From Kriegella aquimaris (GTDB lineage Bacteria; Bacteroidota; Bacteroidia; Flavobacteriales; Flavobacteriaceae): a DNA stretch of 64,000 bases. The stretch is from assembly GCF_900103215.1 (NCBI RefSeq), contig NZ_FNGV01000001.1, positions 1,135,545-1,199,544 of the forward strand. Direction: 5' to 3'. This document shows positions 45,440-56,600 of the stretch, in pieces. The notes below the pieces were generated by a model. That model searched no databases, was not told the origin of the DNA, and saw only the letters and a program-made list of their open reading frames with translations. Every line of letters begins with the position of its first letter. Positions within the stretch are counted from its first letter, which is position 1. Both the position numbers and the translations under genes were made by a program.

Positions 45440-46978
45440 CTATGGTATCAATACTAGTGTAGTCACTGATTTCGGCAATGCCTGAATTCTACCGTCGGTC
45501 AATGGGCCATCAAGCATTTTTTGCAAATTATAAGATGCATTGGTTATATAACTTTTTACCCTTGTCGTTGCAGGCAGTGCCATATTCAACTTTATGGCGC
45601 CCATCTCGTCTTTTTGATTGACGATAACTACCACAATACTATCGTCCTTATTTTTGTAGGTGGATACCAGCAACCCATCCTTTAAATTTTCCACTTCATT
45701 AATGCCTTTGTACGCTACCAAAATACGTTTGGCCCCAGGCCTGATAAATCTGGAATAATTGCCCAATGTCCAAAGCAATTTGGAATCTGAAATAGCACCA
45801 TCTTCGTTGTTTTTGTTGTGGTAGAGTAGTCCGTCTTTAAAATCATATGGACTCATTGCCAACCACCAATGCCAAGCACTGGCATTTGCAATGGTCAAAT
45901 CGGCATGTAATACACGCGCAACATAAAGTGCAGTGTCCATACCCAAATCTTTACCTTTTCCTCGAATCTCCTTATTGTTTTCTAAAATGCAATATTCACT
46001 CATCCAATATTCCAAAGACGGATATTTCAACAGTTTTTCTGCAATTCGTTCCCTTTCTCTTTTAAGTTTTTGAATATCCCAGGTCGTAAAATAGCTGTGC
46101 GCGGCGACCTTGGGGGCCAAGGTGCTTAAATTCCCTAGATAATGGGGGCTATTCGAATTGAAGAATGTTTCTATTTGGTCACTTCTATTTTGGTGTTTTT
46201 CTTTTTTACCGGTCAAATAGTCAATTTGCCCAGCTTCAGTGATTTCTATTTTCGAATCGATATTAGCAGCGACAAAAACAGCGTCAATTACCCGTGCAGC
46301 ATGGTCCAGCTCATCATTGTTCCAAGGTGATCCTTCTTGTCCGCCTTTCCATTGCCACTGCGGCTCGTTGAACGGACTGACATAATCAAAATCTATTTCG
46401 AGACTATCTTTAAAATGCTGCAGTACCGCAGTAAGAAAATTGGCATATGCAGTATAGTTCTCCTGTGCTAAATTAGCGCTTAAGCCATCATCGGAATGTG
46501 CTTTCTTATTTCTTGTTAATTGTATGGGCGGACTATTGACAAAAGCTATAAACTGATCTACCCCTCTTTCTCTTGCTGCTTGTAGAAACCATTGCTGACC
46601 TGCTTGTTGCTTCCAGTTGTAGCTCCCATCATCTTGCAAAAAACCCTCCGTTCTTCTCCAGGGATCTTTAATTCCACTTTCTTCATGCTGCATGGCACTA
46701 CCTGCACCAATGTTAAATCGCCAAGCAGAAAGACCGATTCCCTTTGGGGATCCATCGTTATCAAAGTCCGTACTGAACAACCAATCGGCAGCTTTATTTT
46801 TTTTCGAATCAGGCCATTTACCTACAAACTGCGCAGCCCAAGCATCTGATGCCGCAAAATTGTAAATAGTTTGAAGTTCAATATTGGCATCGATCTTAAC
46901 TTCGAGGTTTGCATTCGTTTGTGACGACACAAATCGGAAACAACTGCCTATTAATATTACAATAATCCATTTTCTCAT
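45440..46978 (-). CDS. GH30-family endo-glycanase, possibly endo-beta-1,6-galactanase
   Basis: A 512-residue exported enzyme with signal peptide (IIVILIGSCFRFVSSQ). Blocks GIGLSAWRFNIGAGS, FIAFVNSPPIQLTRN and the catalytic residues Glu205 (SPFNEPQWQWKGG, acid/base) and Glu328 (WMSEYCIL, nucleophile) place it in GH30 on a TIM barrel with a C-terminal beta-sandwich (ITNASYNLQKM, SVTTLVLIP). The IGLSxWRFNIGAGS form is the one found in endo-beta-1,6-galactanase-like GH30 members. It is the only obvious endo-acting backbone enzyme in the window. It has its own promoter region upstream, separated from the susCD3-sulfatase transcript by a terminator. Specificity is tentative. Confidence 0.88.
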   Translation of the reverse strand: MRKWIIVILIGSCFRFVSSQTNANLEVKIDANIELQTIYNFAASDAWAAQFVGKWPDSKKNKAADWLFSTDFDNDGSPKGIGLSAWRFNIGAGSAMQHEESGIKDPWRRTEGFLQDDGSYNWKQQAGQQWFLQAARERGVDQFIAFVNSPPIQLTRNKKAHSDDGLSANLAQENYTAYANFLTAVLQHFKDSLEIDFDYVSPFNEPQWQWKGGQEGSPWNNDELDHAARVIDAVFVAANIDSKIEITEAGQIDYLTGKKEKHQNRSDQIETFFNSNSPHYLGNLSTLAPKVAAHSYFTTWDIQKLKRERERIAEKLLKYPSLEYWMSEYCILENNKEIRGKGKDLGMDTALYVARVLHADLTIANASAWHWWLAMSPYDFKDGLLYHNKNNEDGAISDSKLLWTLGNYSRFIRPGAKRILVAYKGINEVENLKDGLLVSTYKNKDDSIVVVIVNQKDEMGAIKLNMALPATTRVKSYITNASYNLQKMLDGPLTDGRIQALPKSVTTLVLIP

Positions 46979-47068
46979 TACTTCTACGCATTAACCCTTT
47001 TGGAGTTTGTCTTAAAATAATGCAATTATTTTATCATTCTTAAAAAAGATATAGGCTTAACCTATACG

Positions 47069-47097
47069 AAAAAAGGGTTTCCCATAGTCAGAAACCC
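47069..47097 (-). terminator. Intrinsic terminator of the susC3-susD3-sulfatase operon
   Basis: On the minus strand GGGTTTC, a 9-base loop, GAAACCC and then TTTTTT. In plus coordinates the arms are 47075-47081 and 47091-47097 and the A-run is 47069-47074. It lies 34 bp beyond the sulfatase stop codon. Confidence 0.85.
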
Positions 47098-47130
47098 CTT
47101 TAAAACAACTAACTCACTCAACAACTATTT

Positions 47131-48618
47131 TTAATCTACGTTCAAATAAGTTTCTTGGTTAAACTTATAAACCTCAGATGGAGTTCTAGCTTCCTTTAAA
47201 ATATCTTCTATTTTTTTTACTATCTCGGGATGGTCTTCAGCCACATTATTGCTTTCCCCAACATCTGTGGATAAATCATACAATTCGATAGGTGCATCGG
47301 GGTTCTTTATAACATTATACTTCACACCTTTCCAATCACCCATTCTAACGGCTTGTCGACCACCCTTCTCATGAAATTCCCAGTAGAGGTATTCATGTTT
47401 TTCCTGTTGATCTTCATTGCCCAAAAGCGTCGGCAAAAAAGAAATTCCATCTATATCATTCGGAGAATCACCACCAACAATCGATGTAAATGTGGGAAAG
47501 ACATCCCAAAAAGTTGATACTTGTTCGGTCTTGCTTCCTGCTTTTACCTTGCCCGGCCATTTTACTATCATCGGAACTCGAATACCTCCCTCGTAAAGAT
47601 CTCTTTTGACACCCTTAAATGGACCATTGCTATCGAAATAATCTGGATCGGCTCCGCCTTCCGTATGTGGGCCATTATCGGAAGTAAAAATTACTATTGT
47701 ATTATCTGCAATACCAAGTTTATTAAGTTTTGCCATTATTTCACCTACTTGGCCATCTAAGATTTGAACCATGGAGACAAATGCCGCATGTGTTTCTTTT
47801 TGTGACTCATAGGGTCCCAATCGGTATTCAGGTCCACTATCAACTCCTTCATACGCTTTTTCAGGAAGAAATTTCCCTCGATATTTGCTGAGCACTTCTT
47901 CTGGAGCCGCCAATTCAGCATGCGGAATAATGGAGGCCACATAAAGGAAGAAAGGGTGTTCTTTATTGACTTCAATAAAATCCAATGTCTTTTCATGAAT
48001 AAGTTCAGGCGCATAAACCCCTTTCTTCTTTCCAAAATTTTCTGAAAGCACTAACGAATCATGATTGGCCCACAAATGACGCGGGTAGTAATTATGACCC
48101 ATGCGTTGGCAATTGTATCCAAAGAAAGAATCAAAACCTTGGTTCAAAGGATCACCTTCCGAACCGGGGTATCCCAAGCCCCATTTCCCAAAAGCTCCTG
48201 TAACATAACCCACTTTTTTCATGGCTTCTGCCAAGGTATACGTGTTATCAGGTATTGGGTATTGGCCTTCGGGCTGTATTTCTTTATTGCCACGAACAAC
48301 GGTATGGCCGGTATGCATACCAGTCAAAAGTGCCGATCGAGAAGGTGCGCAAACCGTACTTCCCGAATAATGTTGGGTAAAAAGCATTCCTTCCTCTGCC
48401 AGCTTATCAATATTGGGCGTGGTAAACTTCTGTTGACCATAAGAACTTAAATCACCATACCCCAGATCATCAGCCAAAATGTAAATAATATTCGGCTTGT
48501 CGCCTGTTTTTCGGACTGTTATTTCAGTGGAATCTTGCGTTAATTGTCCCTTATTTTTACAGGATATCAACGAGAAAATCAATAAAAGAAGAACTAAATA
48601 CGAGCATTGTCTCATCAT
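47131..48618 (-). CDS. S1-family sulfatase, lipoprotein (sulfatase F)
   Basis: A 495-residue sulfatase. The ATG at 48618 is used because it gives a lipoprotein signal (MMRQCSYLVLLLLIFSLISC, lipid Cys20); ATG at 48615 is equivalent, and the open frame to 48669 adds non-signal residues. Metal Asp pair in YILADDLGYGDLSS; formylglycine motif Cys90-Ala-Pro-Ser-Arg94 with SALLTG; GKWGLGYPGSEGDP; second metal site VIFTSDNGPHTEGG. Third gene of the minus-strand operon susC-susD-sulfatase. The GKWGLG and GFDSFFGYNCQR patterns mark a sulfatase group common next to SusCD pairs. Confidence 0.92.
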   Translation of the reverse strand: MMRQCSYLVLLLLIFSLISCKNKGQLTQDSTEITVRKTGDKPNIIYILADDLGYGDLSSYGQQKFTTPNIDKLAEEGMLFTQHYSGSTVCAPSRSALLTGMHTGHTVVRGNKEIQPEGQYPIPDNTYTLAEAMKKVGYVTGAFGKWGLGYPGSEGDPLNQGFDSFFGYNCQRMGHNYYPRHLWANHDSLVLSENFGKKKGVYAPELIHEKTLDFIEVNKEHPFFLYVASIIPHAELAAPEEVLSKYRGKFLPEKAYEGVDSGPEYRLGPYESQKETHAAFVSMVQILDGQVGEIMAKLNKLGIADNTIVIFTSDNGPHTEGGADPDYFDSNGPFKGVKRDLYEGGIRVPMIVKWPGKVKAGSKTEQVSTFWDVFPTFTSIVGGDSPNDIDGISFLPTLLGNEDQQEKHEYLYWEFHEKGGRQAVRMGDWKGVKYNVIKNPDAPIELYDLSTDVGESNNVAEDHPEIVKKIEDILKEARTPSEVYKFNQETYLNVD

Positions 48619-48686
48619 TGGAATAGTATAAAATAAAACCATGGGACAGGAAAACACGTCCCATGGCAATAATTTTCATTATGACA

Positions 48687-50246
48687 TTATCTGTACCCGT
48701 TATTCGAAGGATCGGATTCCAATAAATTTGGATTCAGTTCCAATTGATTTTGGGGTATCGGCAATAAAACGTGATATGGCTGTATGTTGGCACCGGGATT
48801 GTTCCATGCCCTATGTTGAACCGATTGCACCCTTTCTAACAAGATACCCCAACGAATAAGATCCATACGACGATGACCTTCGGCACTCAATTCAAACCTT
48901 CGTTCATCGTACATCGCTTCCCTAAACTGGTCTTGAGATAAGCCGCTCCAAGGTTGATCTGGCTCAAAAGCACGCTCACGTACTGTATTGACATAGCCAA
49001 AAGCATTGCCTGGGCCATTTAATTCATTTTCAGCCTCTGCCGCCATTAGATACACATCTGCCAATCGGAAAACAATATAATTTTCAGGGTGATTGCTACG
49101 TAAAGAATTTTCTTGGTCTAAATTCCAATTTTTTCTAAAGTAAGGGAACGATAGTTTCCACCCTAAATATTCGGAAACGATGGTCGCATCATATCTTAGA
49201 TCACCTTCTTGCCAATTCTCCTTTGAGGCAAATTCGGGCAAGGGAACAGACCAACCGAAACCGGTCATATCTTCATTTCGATCGCGTAGTAGTCCCTGAA
49301 AAATTGATACTTTACTGCCTGAAACTCCATCTACAATGGTGTCATTATTACGCCCCGCCGGTTCATCTCTAATACGCGGGTTGTAGTCGTCTGTTCTAGT
49401 AGTAGACAACTCACCTACTAAATCAGCCTCAAAATCAACCACAAAAATGTATTCGTCATTATATTGATTGCTTGGATCCGATTGATCGAATACATCGGCA
49501 TAATTATCTAAGAGCCGATGTGGGCTTTGATCAATTACGATATCGCATTCAGCCTTCGCCAATGCCCATTCTCCATCAAAAAGATGATACTTTGCTTTTA
49601 GTGTTGCAGCGGCCCATTTACTGGCCCTACCTAAATTGCTGCCTGAATAGGAAGTAGGCAACAAATCAAAGGCCCTGGCCAAATCGGCTTTCATCGCACT
49701 TCTTATCTCGGCCTTTGGAGACCTCCCTAAAACAGATCTTTCCGGCACCGGTAATTGCTCGGTATAAAAAGGGACATCGCCCCATAGGTTCGTCAAATGA
49801 TAATAGGCCAAAGCCCTTAGAAAGAGTAATTCGCCAAGTCTTTGATCAATGGCCTCCTGTGAAAGGTTTTCATTGCCTTCGATATTGGAGATAAACTCCG
49901 TCGTATTATTTATCACTCGGTATAGTTGTATCCAAGTACCATTACCATCTGCGGTACCTTCTTGAATGAGATAATTGTGTATCGCATTGTTTACGTTTCT
50001 ACTAGCTGCCTGTATATCGGCACCGCTCGTATAATAATTGTCAAGCCCACGTTGTCCGTAAAGGTTATTGTTGTGATAGAGCCGGTAGACCCCATTTACG
50101 GCAAGTTCGGCTTCTTTATCATTGGTAAAAAAAGCATCTGGCGTAATCTCATCCCTTAAATCTTCTTCAAGAAACTTGTCACATGAGCTCAGAACAAAGA
50201 AGCTCAAAAGCAGTATCAAAAATTTGCTCGTTAATTTAGTTTTCAT
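48687..50246 (-). CDS. SusD/RagB-like glycan-binding lipoprotein (pair 3)
   Basis: A 519-residue surface lipoprotein with lipobox Cys22 (SFFVLSSCDKFLEED). Main-family SusD features: ITPDAFFTNDKEAELAVNGV, LFLRALAYYHLTNLWGDVPF, LGRASKWAAATLKAKYHLF, RLADVYLMAAEAENELNGPG, RRFELSAEGHRRMDLIRWG and the C-terminal VLLPIPQNQLELNPNL. It is encoded 11 bp after its SusC partner and upstream of sulfatase F. It should cap the transporter and bind the glycan sensed by the divergent HTCS. Confidence 0.95.
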   Translation of the reverse strand: MKTKLTSKFLILLLSFFVLSSCDKFLEEDLRDEITPDAFFTNDKEAELAVNGVYRLYHNNNLYGQRGLDNYYTSGADIQAASRNVNNAIHNYLIQEGTADGNGTWIQLYRVINNTTEFISNIEGNENLSQEAIDQRLGELLFLRALAYYHLTNLWGDVPFYTEQLPVPERSVLGRSPKAEIRSAMKADLARAFDLLPTSYSGSNLGRASKWAAATLKAKYHLFDGEWALAKAECDIVIDQSPHRLLDNYADVFDQSDPSNQYNDEYIFVVDFEADLVGELSTTRTDDYNPRIRDEPAGRNNDTIVDGVSGSKVSIFQGLLRDRNEDMTGFGWSVPLPEFASKENWQEGDLRYDATIVSEYLGWKLSFPYFRKNWNLDQENSLRSNHPENYIVFRLADVYLMAAEAENELNGPGNAFGYVNTVRERAFEPDQPWSGLSQDQFREAMYDERRFELSAEGHRRMDLIRWGILLERVQSVQHRAWNNPGANIQPYHVLLPIPQNQLELNPNLLESDPSNNGYR

Positions 50247-50257
50247 ATCGATTTTTT

Positions 50258-53200
50258 TTAAAATTCTACTTTTACACCTAAGGTTATTGTTTTAGCATAA
50301 GGATATTGCCCTGATGCAAACCCCTGAGAAACAGAGCCAAGACCACTTCCATCAGTAAAATTATTTACTTCTGGATCACCCAATGTAAAGTCGGAAAAGA
50401 GTAAAAGATTTGTTCCGGTAACATATACATTCATTGCACTGAATACGTTTCCGAGCCCTTTTGCTTCCATAGGAATATCATAATTCAAGGTCATCGTTTT
50501 CAATCGCAAATAAGACCCATCTTCTATATTCAAATCACTATTTACGTTAAATAGACTGTTCGAAGGTCCTGCTCTAGGAATATCGGAAGTTTCATTAACC
50601 CCAGCTATCCAACGTTGCAATACGATAGGGTCCACATTTTGTTCGCCCCTACCATAGTATGCTGTCTGTGTTCGCACGTTCCAGATTTCGGCACCATAAC
50701 TGCCATGAAAAAACACATCCAATGAAAGATTTTTATAGGTAAAGGTGTTTCTAAAGCCCCCGTAAAAATCGGGTACCGGACTACCAAGCACCTGAAAGTC
50801 TTCGTCATTAATGTTTGAATCGCCATTGACATCTTCGTATCGAGGTCCTCCAATAAATGACCTTCCTTCCCTTCCGTCGGCAATAATTTCATCGGCAGTT
50901 TTATAGGTACCCAAATATCTCGCCCCTACAAAAGTTGGCAGGGCTTCACCGACAATCAACCGTGCAGAATTACCTCCCTGGTTTCCTGTAGATTGTAAAG
51001 AGATATACTCTTGATCATCTAGCTCCAATATCTCACTTTTGTTAGATGATATACTGAGGTTCGACTCCCAAGTAAAGTTATCGTTTTGTACATTGATGGT
51101 ATTCAAGCCGAATTCAAAACCCCTATTTTCAACAGATCCTAAATTCTGTAATTGCGTAGTTGAGTTTGCCCCTACCTGCCCAGACAATGCAACCGCAAGC
51201 AATAAGTCGTCCGTGGTCTTCTTATAATAATCGGCTTCAAAGGATATCCTATTGTTGAAAAAGCCCAGTTCGAGACCTACATCCAACTGCTTGGTTGTTT
51301 CCCATGTCAAACCACTACTAGGCACTTGACCAACAAGTACTCCGTTTACCAAAGAACCATTAAATACGGTTGCTGTATTGGCGTAGGTTGCAATGGAATT
51401 GTATGCGGCAACACCTTGTTCTCCTACAATACCATAACTACCTCTGATCTTAAATCTGTTTATTACATCGGAATCAGCTATGAAATCTTCCTCGTCAACG
51501 TTCCAAGCCGCCCCGATAGATGGGAAAAATGCATATTTATTGCCCGTCTCAAACACGGAAGACCCATCGTACCGACCAACCAAGGTTAGCAAATATTTGC
51601 TTTTGTATCCGTAGTTGACACGACCTAAAAAGGAAGTCAAGGTTCTTTGTCCGTAGCCAGAACCAACCGTTGCTGTTTCAGAATCCCCTAATGCCAGATT
51701 GTTGAACGATACCACATCGTTCGGAAAATTATCGGCTTCGGCAGACGTACTTTCGTTATTGTCTTTCTGCCAGGTAAAACCGCCTAAGATTTTTAAGGAA
51801 TGATCGTCTAAATCCAAGTTATAATTCAGTGTATTCTCATTCAATATGCTTTTCGTAAATCTTGTATTAATTCTACCATACCCCCCAGTCACACGTTCAG
51901 GCAGTATACCGGGCAAGTAATTATTTTGCTTTAAATAGTTCAACTGGGCGCCGAAGGTAGACTTGAAGGAAAGGTTCTTTGCTATCTCATAATCTATATA
52001 GGCATTGGTGATAAGCTGTGTGACCAAATCATGATCTACGCGGTGTTGGATATCGGCTTCGGGATTACGTTCCAATCCGGCACTGATCGGATTTTCAAAC
52101 GAAAAGCTACCATCTTCAAGATAAATTGGGCGAATAGGCAGCACAGAACTAACGATATTCCCATAATTAACCTTATTATTCTCAATTTTATAATGCGTCA
52201 TGTTAGCTCGAATACCAGCTTTAAACCTATCGGTAACCCTGATATCAAGATTGGTTCGAAAGTTTACCCTTTCTAGGCCAGACCCCCTTAACAGTCCCTT
52301 TTGATTGAAATAGTTTCCCGAAATAAAATAATTGGCATTTTCAGAATTTCCTGTTATCGAAACATCGGTATTGGAAATAGCACCAGGCTGCTCTACTACA
52401 TCTAGCCAATCTGTTGTTGTCGTATTCTCAGGATCCAAAACGAATGGCAAAGAAGTGTCGGTTAGCCCAAAACCATCCGGTCCAGGTACGAACTGATACG
52501 ATTCATTTTTGTAGTCGATAAAATCTTGCCCACCTAGAATATTGATTCGATTTGCAGTTTCCTGTAGGCTATAATAATGATTAACGGCAATTACAGGTTT
52601 TCCAGGGGCCATTCCTTTACCATTTTTGGTCGTAATCAAAATAACACCAGAGGCACCCCTTGTTCCGTAAATCGAAAGGGCTGTCGCATCTTTTAATATT
52701 TCAATGGATGCAATATCGTTTACATTAATTGTATTCAAGTTAAAACCTGTACCCGCGATAAAACCATCGATCACATACAATGGATCGTTATTACCGTTGA
52801 TCGAGCTATTACCTCTAATACGAATGGTAGCACCCGTACCAGGTGTTCCATTGTTCGAAGTGACCTCAACCCCAGTGGCGCGGCCTTGCAAAGCTTGGTC
52901 TACCCTTGCCACCGGCTGGTTCTCTAAAACATCAGATTTAATGGAAGCAACTGAAGACACAAGATCTTTTTTAGTAGAAGTACCATAACCAATAACGACA
53001 ACCTCATCTAATTGAGAAACATCTTCTTGTAGTACAACATTAATAGTAGTCGCATTCCCTACCTGAACACTTTTAGTAATGAAGCCCAAGTAGCTGAACT
53101 CCAATACGCCTCCTGTGGCGGCATTTATTGAATAATTTCCGTCAAAATCGGCAACGGTACCGGTAGTAGTACCCTTCACCAAGACATTTACCCCCGGAAG

Positions 53201-53305
53201 AGGCTGCCCCGACTCATCGGTAATGGTTCCGGTCAAGTCTTGCTGTGCTTGTAGCGAGACCATACCGAAGAACAGTAGTAGCAATAAAATTCTTTTTAAA
53301 TTCAT
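50258..53305 (-). CDS. SusC/RagA-like TonB-dependent transporter (pair 3)
   Basis: A 1015-residue outer-membrane transporter. The ATG at 53305 (MNLKRILLLLLFFGMVSLQA, clear signal peptide) is preferred to a TTG at 53314. Carboxypeptidase-regulatory-like domain at about 24-95 (TDESGQPLPGVNVLVKGTTT, ADFDGNYSI); box DEVVVIGYGTS at 100-110; plug with YVIDGFIAGTG and SIYGTRGASGVILITTKNG; beta-barrel ending ITLGVKVEF. It shares an intergenic region with the divergent HTCS gene, the typical arrangement for a regulator controlling its own SusCD pair. Leads the operon susC-susD-sulfatase F, ending at the terminator at 47069. Confidence 0.95.
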   Translation of the reverse strand: MNLKRILLLLLFFGMVSLQAQQDLTGTITDESGQPLPGVNVLVKGTTTGTVADFDGNYSINAATGGVLEFSYLGFITKSVQVGNATTINVVLQEDVSQLDEVVVIGYGTSTKKDLVSSVASIKSDVLENQPVARVDQALQGRATGVEVTSNNGTPGTGATIRIRGNSSINGNNDPLYVIDGFIAGTGFNLNTINVNDIASIEILKDATALSIYGTRGASGVILITTKNGKGMAPGKPVIAVNHYYSLQETANRINILGGQDFIDYKNESYQFVPGPDGFGLTDTSLPFVLDPENTTTTDWLDVVEQPGAISNTDVSITGNSENANYFISGNYFNQKGLLRGSGLERVNFRTNLDIRVTDRFKAGIRANMTHYKIENNKVNYGNIVSSVLPIRPIYLEDGSFSFENPISAGLERNPEADIQHRVDHDLVTQLITNAYIDYEIAKNLSFKSTFGAQLNYLKQNNYLPGILPERVTGGYGRINTRFTKSILNENTLNYNLDLDDHSLKILGGFTWQKDNNESTSAEADNFPNDVVSFNNLALGDSETATVGSGYGQRTLTSFLGRVNYGYKSKYLLTLVGRYDGSSVFETGNKYAFFPSIGAAWNVDEEDFIADSDVINRFKIRGSYGIVGEQGVAAYNSIATYANTATVFNGSLVNGVLVGQVPSSGLTWETTKQLDVGLELGFFNNRISFEADYYKKTTDDLLLAVALSGQVGANSTTQLQNLGSVENRGFEFGLNTINVQNDNFTWESNLSISSNKSEILELDDQEYISLQSTGNQGGNSARLIVGEALPTFVGARYLGTYKTADEIIADGREGRSFIGGPRYEDVNGDSNINDEDFQVLGSPVPDFYGGFRNTFTYKNLSLDVFFHGSYGAEIWNVRTQTAYYGRGEQNVDPIVLQRWIAGVNETSDIPRAGPSNSLFNVNSDLNIEDGSYLRLKTMTLNYDIPMEAKGLGNVFSAMNVYVTGTNLLLFSDFTLGDPEVNNFTDGSGLGSVSQGFASGQYPYAKTITLGVKVEF

Positions 53306-53628
53306 AATAGTCAATGTTAGTTAAGTTATTATATCCGTATCGTTGAACTGCACACGGAACTTTGTAAATATAGACCGCTATTGCAACCGAGAAATCTCAT
53401 TTAGGTATCCATATGTTGCATCTCCCTGTTTCATTGACTTCAGGTAACACGACTGCAACATATACCCCCCTTATCAGCAACATTTAACACCCTCAATTTG
53501 ACATATTGACCCTTATTTTTATTGATTATTCGCAAAAAAAGCCTTGCTTTATCTTTAAATCTCAATTTTACGAGACTTAAAATCCATTTATAAAGGGCTC
53601 TAATTCACTCTATTCAAAGTTTACCCCC
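53306..53628. promoter_or_regulatory. Divergent promoter region of susC pair 3 and HTCS
   Basis: 323 bp without coding sequence between divergent susC and HTCS genes. On the minus strand, 65-72 bp before the susC ATG, TATATTTA resembles the Bacteroidota -7 element, with a TTTC about 18 bases upstream. It also contains repeated TGCAACAT half-sites (see 53382-53486). Promoter placement is tentative. Confidence 0.5.
53410..53486. promoter_or_regulatory. Candidate HTCS operator: TGCAACAT repeats
   Basis: TGCAACATATA (53454-53464) and AGCAACATTTA (53476-53486) are direct repeats matching at 9 of 11 positions, with starts 22 bp apart. A third copy, TGCAACATATG, lies on the opposite strand at 53420-53410. 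A shorter TGCAAC occurs at 53382. The 22-bp spacing equals that of the repeat pair before susC pair 1 although the sequence differs, as expected if each is read by its own HTCS. Confidence 0.5.
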
Positions 53629-56600
53629 ATGAAACAGATACCTGTCTTTTTATTACTATTGGTTTTTCAGTTTAGCTGTTTGGCCCAAAAAGAAGGTACC
53701 ACCTATTTCTATTCACTCAATATTGACGGTATTCCCTTCAGTAAGAAAACCAATGTTGTTTTTGAAGATCATTTGGGGTTTCTATGGCTAGGTACCGATA
53801 GCGGTCTTTATAGGTATGACGGCCATTCGTTGGTAGAGAACCGATATGATGTTTTCGATGAAAAATCGATCCCTAATAATAGCATCAACTCTATTGTCGA
53901 AGATGATCAAGGGAATTTGTGGATCGGAAGTGAAAGCTATCTGATTTACTACAATCGCCAATCCAATAGTTTTAAAGGATACTATAAAAACAATACCAGT
54001 AAAATTCTTGGAAAATCTTTGGATGGCACGATATGGGTCAATTTGCGGAATACGGGAATCGTAAAAGTAATACCCGACGAAAAGGAGGAAAACATAGGGT
54101 TTGAAACACAATTTAATTACAAACAGAAAAATAGCATTTGGGCCAAGGACAAACGAATAAATCATTTTTGTGAAGACATCTTCGGCAGAAAATGGTTTGC
54201 CAGCCCAAAAGGCATTTTAGTGTTAGACAAAGCGAATACCCTAAATGAGACGGGGTTTCTTTCAGACACAGCACTCTTGGTCATATCTGAAAACAACACT
54301 TTTATTGCGGCAACAAATGAAGGCATTTTCGTATTGGGTTATAGAAAAGGTGATTTTCAATTAGAAATATTGGAAACATATACAAGTTTCACAAAAAATG
54401 GGACAATCCGTCCGGAATTCACCTCCATATCAATTGAAAAAGAATCTGGAACATTATGGGTCGGCAATCAACTTGGCCTCTATAAAGGAACTCGGGAAGA
54501 CAACCTTTATAAGTTTGAAGCAGTGGGCAATGCCAATACCAAGAAAAGGGGTTCCGTCGAGAACAAGATCAATTCTACTGCCATAGATAGTTACAACAAC
54601 CTGTGGATTGCAACTAATAAGGACATAAAAAAACACATCGGCCGGAATTCAATCTTCGAATACACCGCTGTCGACGAGACTTTGAACAATTCGTTTGCAC
54701 AATCTTTGCTCAAGGAAAATAGCGAGGAAATGCTACTTACGTTGAACAAAAACGGCTTGTACCGGTACAACCTCGTATCAAATACCAATACTTTATTGTT
54801 GGCAACGGAAGAAACACATTGCTTTGTAAAAAAAGACTTCGAGCAAAAAGAAATTTTAGTGGGGGTTGGCGAACTTCTTCTAACCTCAAAGAACTACAGA
54901 AGTGGTAAAGACCCTATCGAATTTGACACCATAAAGCGCTTTCACAAAAGTTTAAGGGATATTGTGACCCTTAACAATAATGAAATTTGGGTCGGTCTTT
55001 GGGGTGGAGGAATAGACATTGTTGGTTCAACTAAAAATATTTCCGATTTTAAAAATAAGGCGATTTCGCTTCTTTTAGGTAAAAATGTTTCTGTGATGCA
55101 TTTAGATAAATCTCAGAATATATGGATCGGAACTAGAGGTGATGGTCTATATAAGATTAACCTTATTGAGGAAGAAATAAAGATTTTCAACCCCGATATT
55201 GAAAGGGGTTTGTCTTCCAATGCAATTTTAAGTTTACTGGAAACCGAAGGTGGCGATATCTGGATCGGCACAAGAGGCGGTGGACTAAATTTATATGACG
55301 GCCAAGAGCATACCATAAAAAGCTTTGGAAAAAAACAGGGGTTAATATCAACAACCGTTTCAAGTATTGAAAAAGACCAATCGGGAAATTTATGGATCAG
55401 TACGCGAAATGGTATTTCGCGCTTTGATAAAAAAGAAGAAAAATTTGTCAATTTTGGTATGGAAGACGGTGTAACCGAAAGTTATTTCATGTTCAACTCC
55501 TACACCAGCGATATAGACGGTACTTTATATTTTGGTTGTCCTGGTGGCTTTTATACCGTACATGCAAAAAATTACAAAAAAGCGTTTCAGGCGCCCGAGA
55601 CAATCATAACAAATTTCACCATTCTAAGTGATCAACCAGACGGACAGTATGCAGAAAACCAACGTTCGACAAATGAATTCATAAATGATGAGCACAAACA
55701 ATTACCATATAACAAAAATAACATCGCTATTGAGTTTTCGTCACTAGATTTTACCGCACCCTCCAAAAATGAGTATGCCTACATGCTTGAAGGTATTAAT
55801 GATTCGTGGCATTATACTAAAGCCTCTAATAGAAATGCGAATTACAATAATTTGCCCCCTGGTAAATATACCTTCAAGGTAAAAAGCTCTAATAGTGATG
55901 GAGTGTGGAGTACAACACCCACAGCATTTGGTTTTGAAATCATCCCTCCGTATTGGAGAAGCAACCTCGCCTACTTCATGTATTTCCTATTCTTAGCCGT
56001 TTGTATCTACATAGCGACGTTATTAGTTCAACGCTGGTACAAATTGAAGAAAAAGTTGGTTGCCGAGACCGTAAGTCGTGAAAAAGACAATGAGATGAAC
56101 CGAATGAAAATGGTGTTTTTTACGGATATATCACATGAACTGCGCACACCCCTATCCCTTATTCTAGGTACTATAGAAAAAGTCGTAAAAGAAAAGAAAT
56201 TTACATTAAACCCGATTACCTCCCAACGCATTTACAACAACACCTTAAGAATGCACAGGTTAATCAATCAAATTATGGATATCAGAAAATTTGATGAAGG
56301 TAAATTTAAGCTACACATATCGAAAAACAATATTGTAAAAGACATTAGCATTATAAAAAATGCATTCAATGATTTTGCCAAAATTTACGATATAGAATAT
56401 AATTTCTTGTCTAAAGAAGAACTTATCAAAGGCTGGTACGATGTTGATATTTTAGAGAAAATACTCTTTAATCTCTTATCCAATGCTTTTAAATATACCC
56501 CAAAACAAGGGAAGATTACGGTCTCTTTAGAATTTGCGGATGAAAATGATGACTCCATGGGGTCAATGCAGTTGAAAAAGAACACTTATATCAAATGTAG

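Noticed and set aside
47051..47065. ATAGG-CTTAA-CCTAT palindrome near the sulfatase F terminator
   Set aside because: Only five base pairs per arm in AT-rich sequence; not distinguishable from chance.
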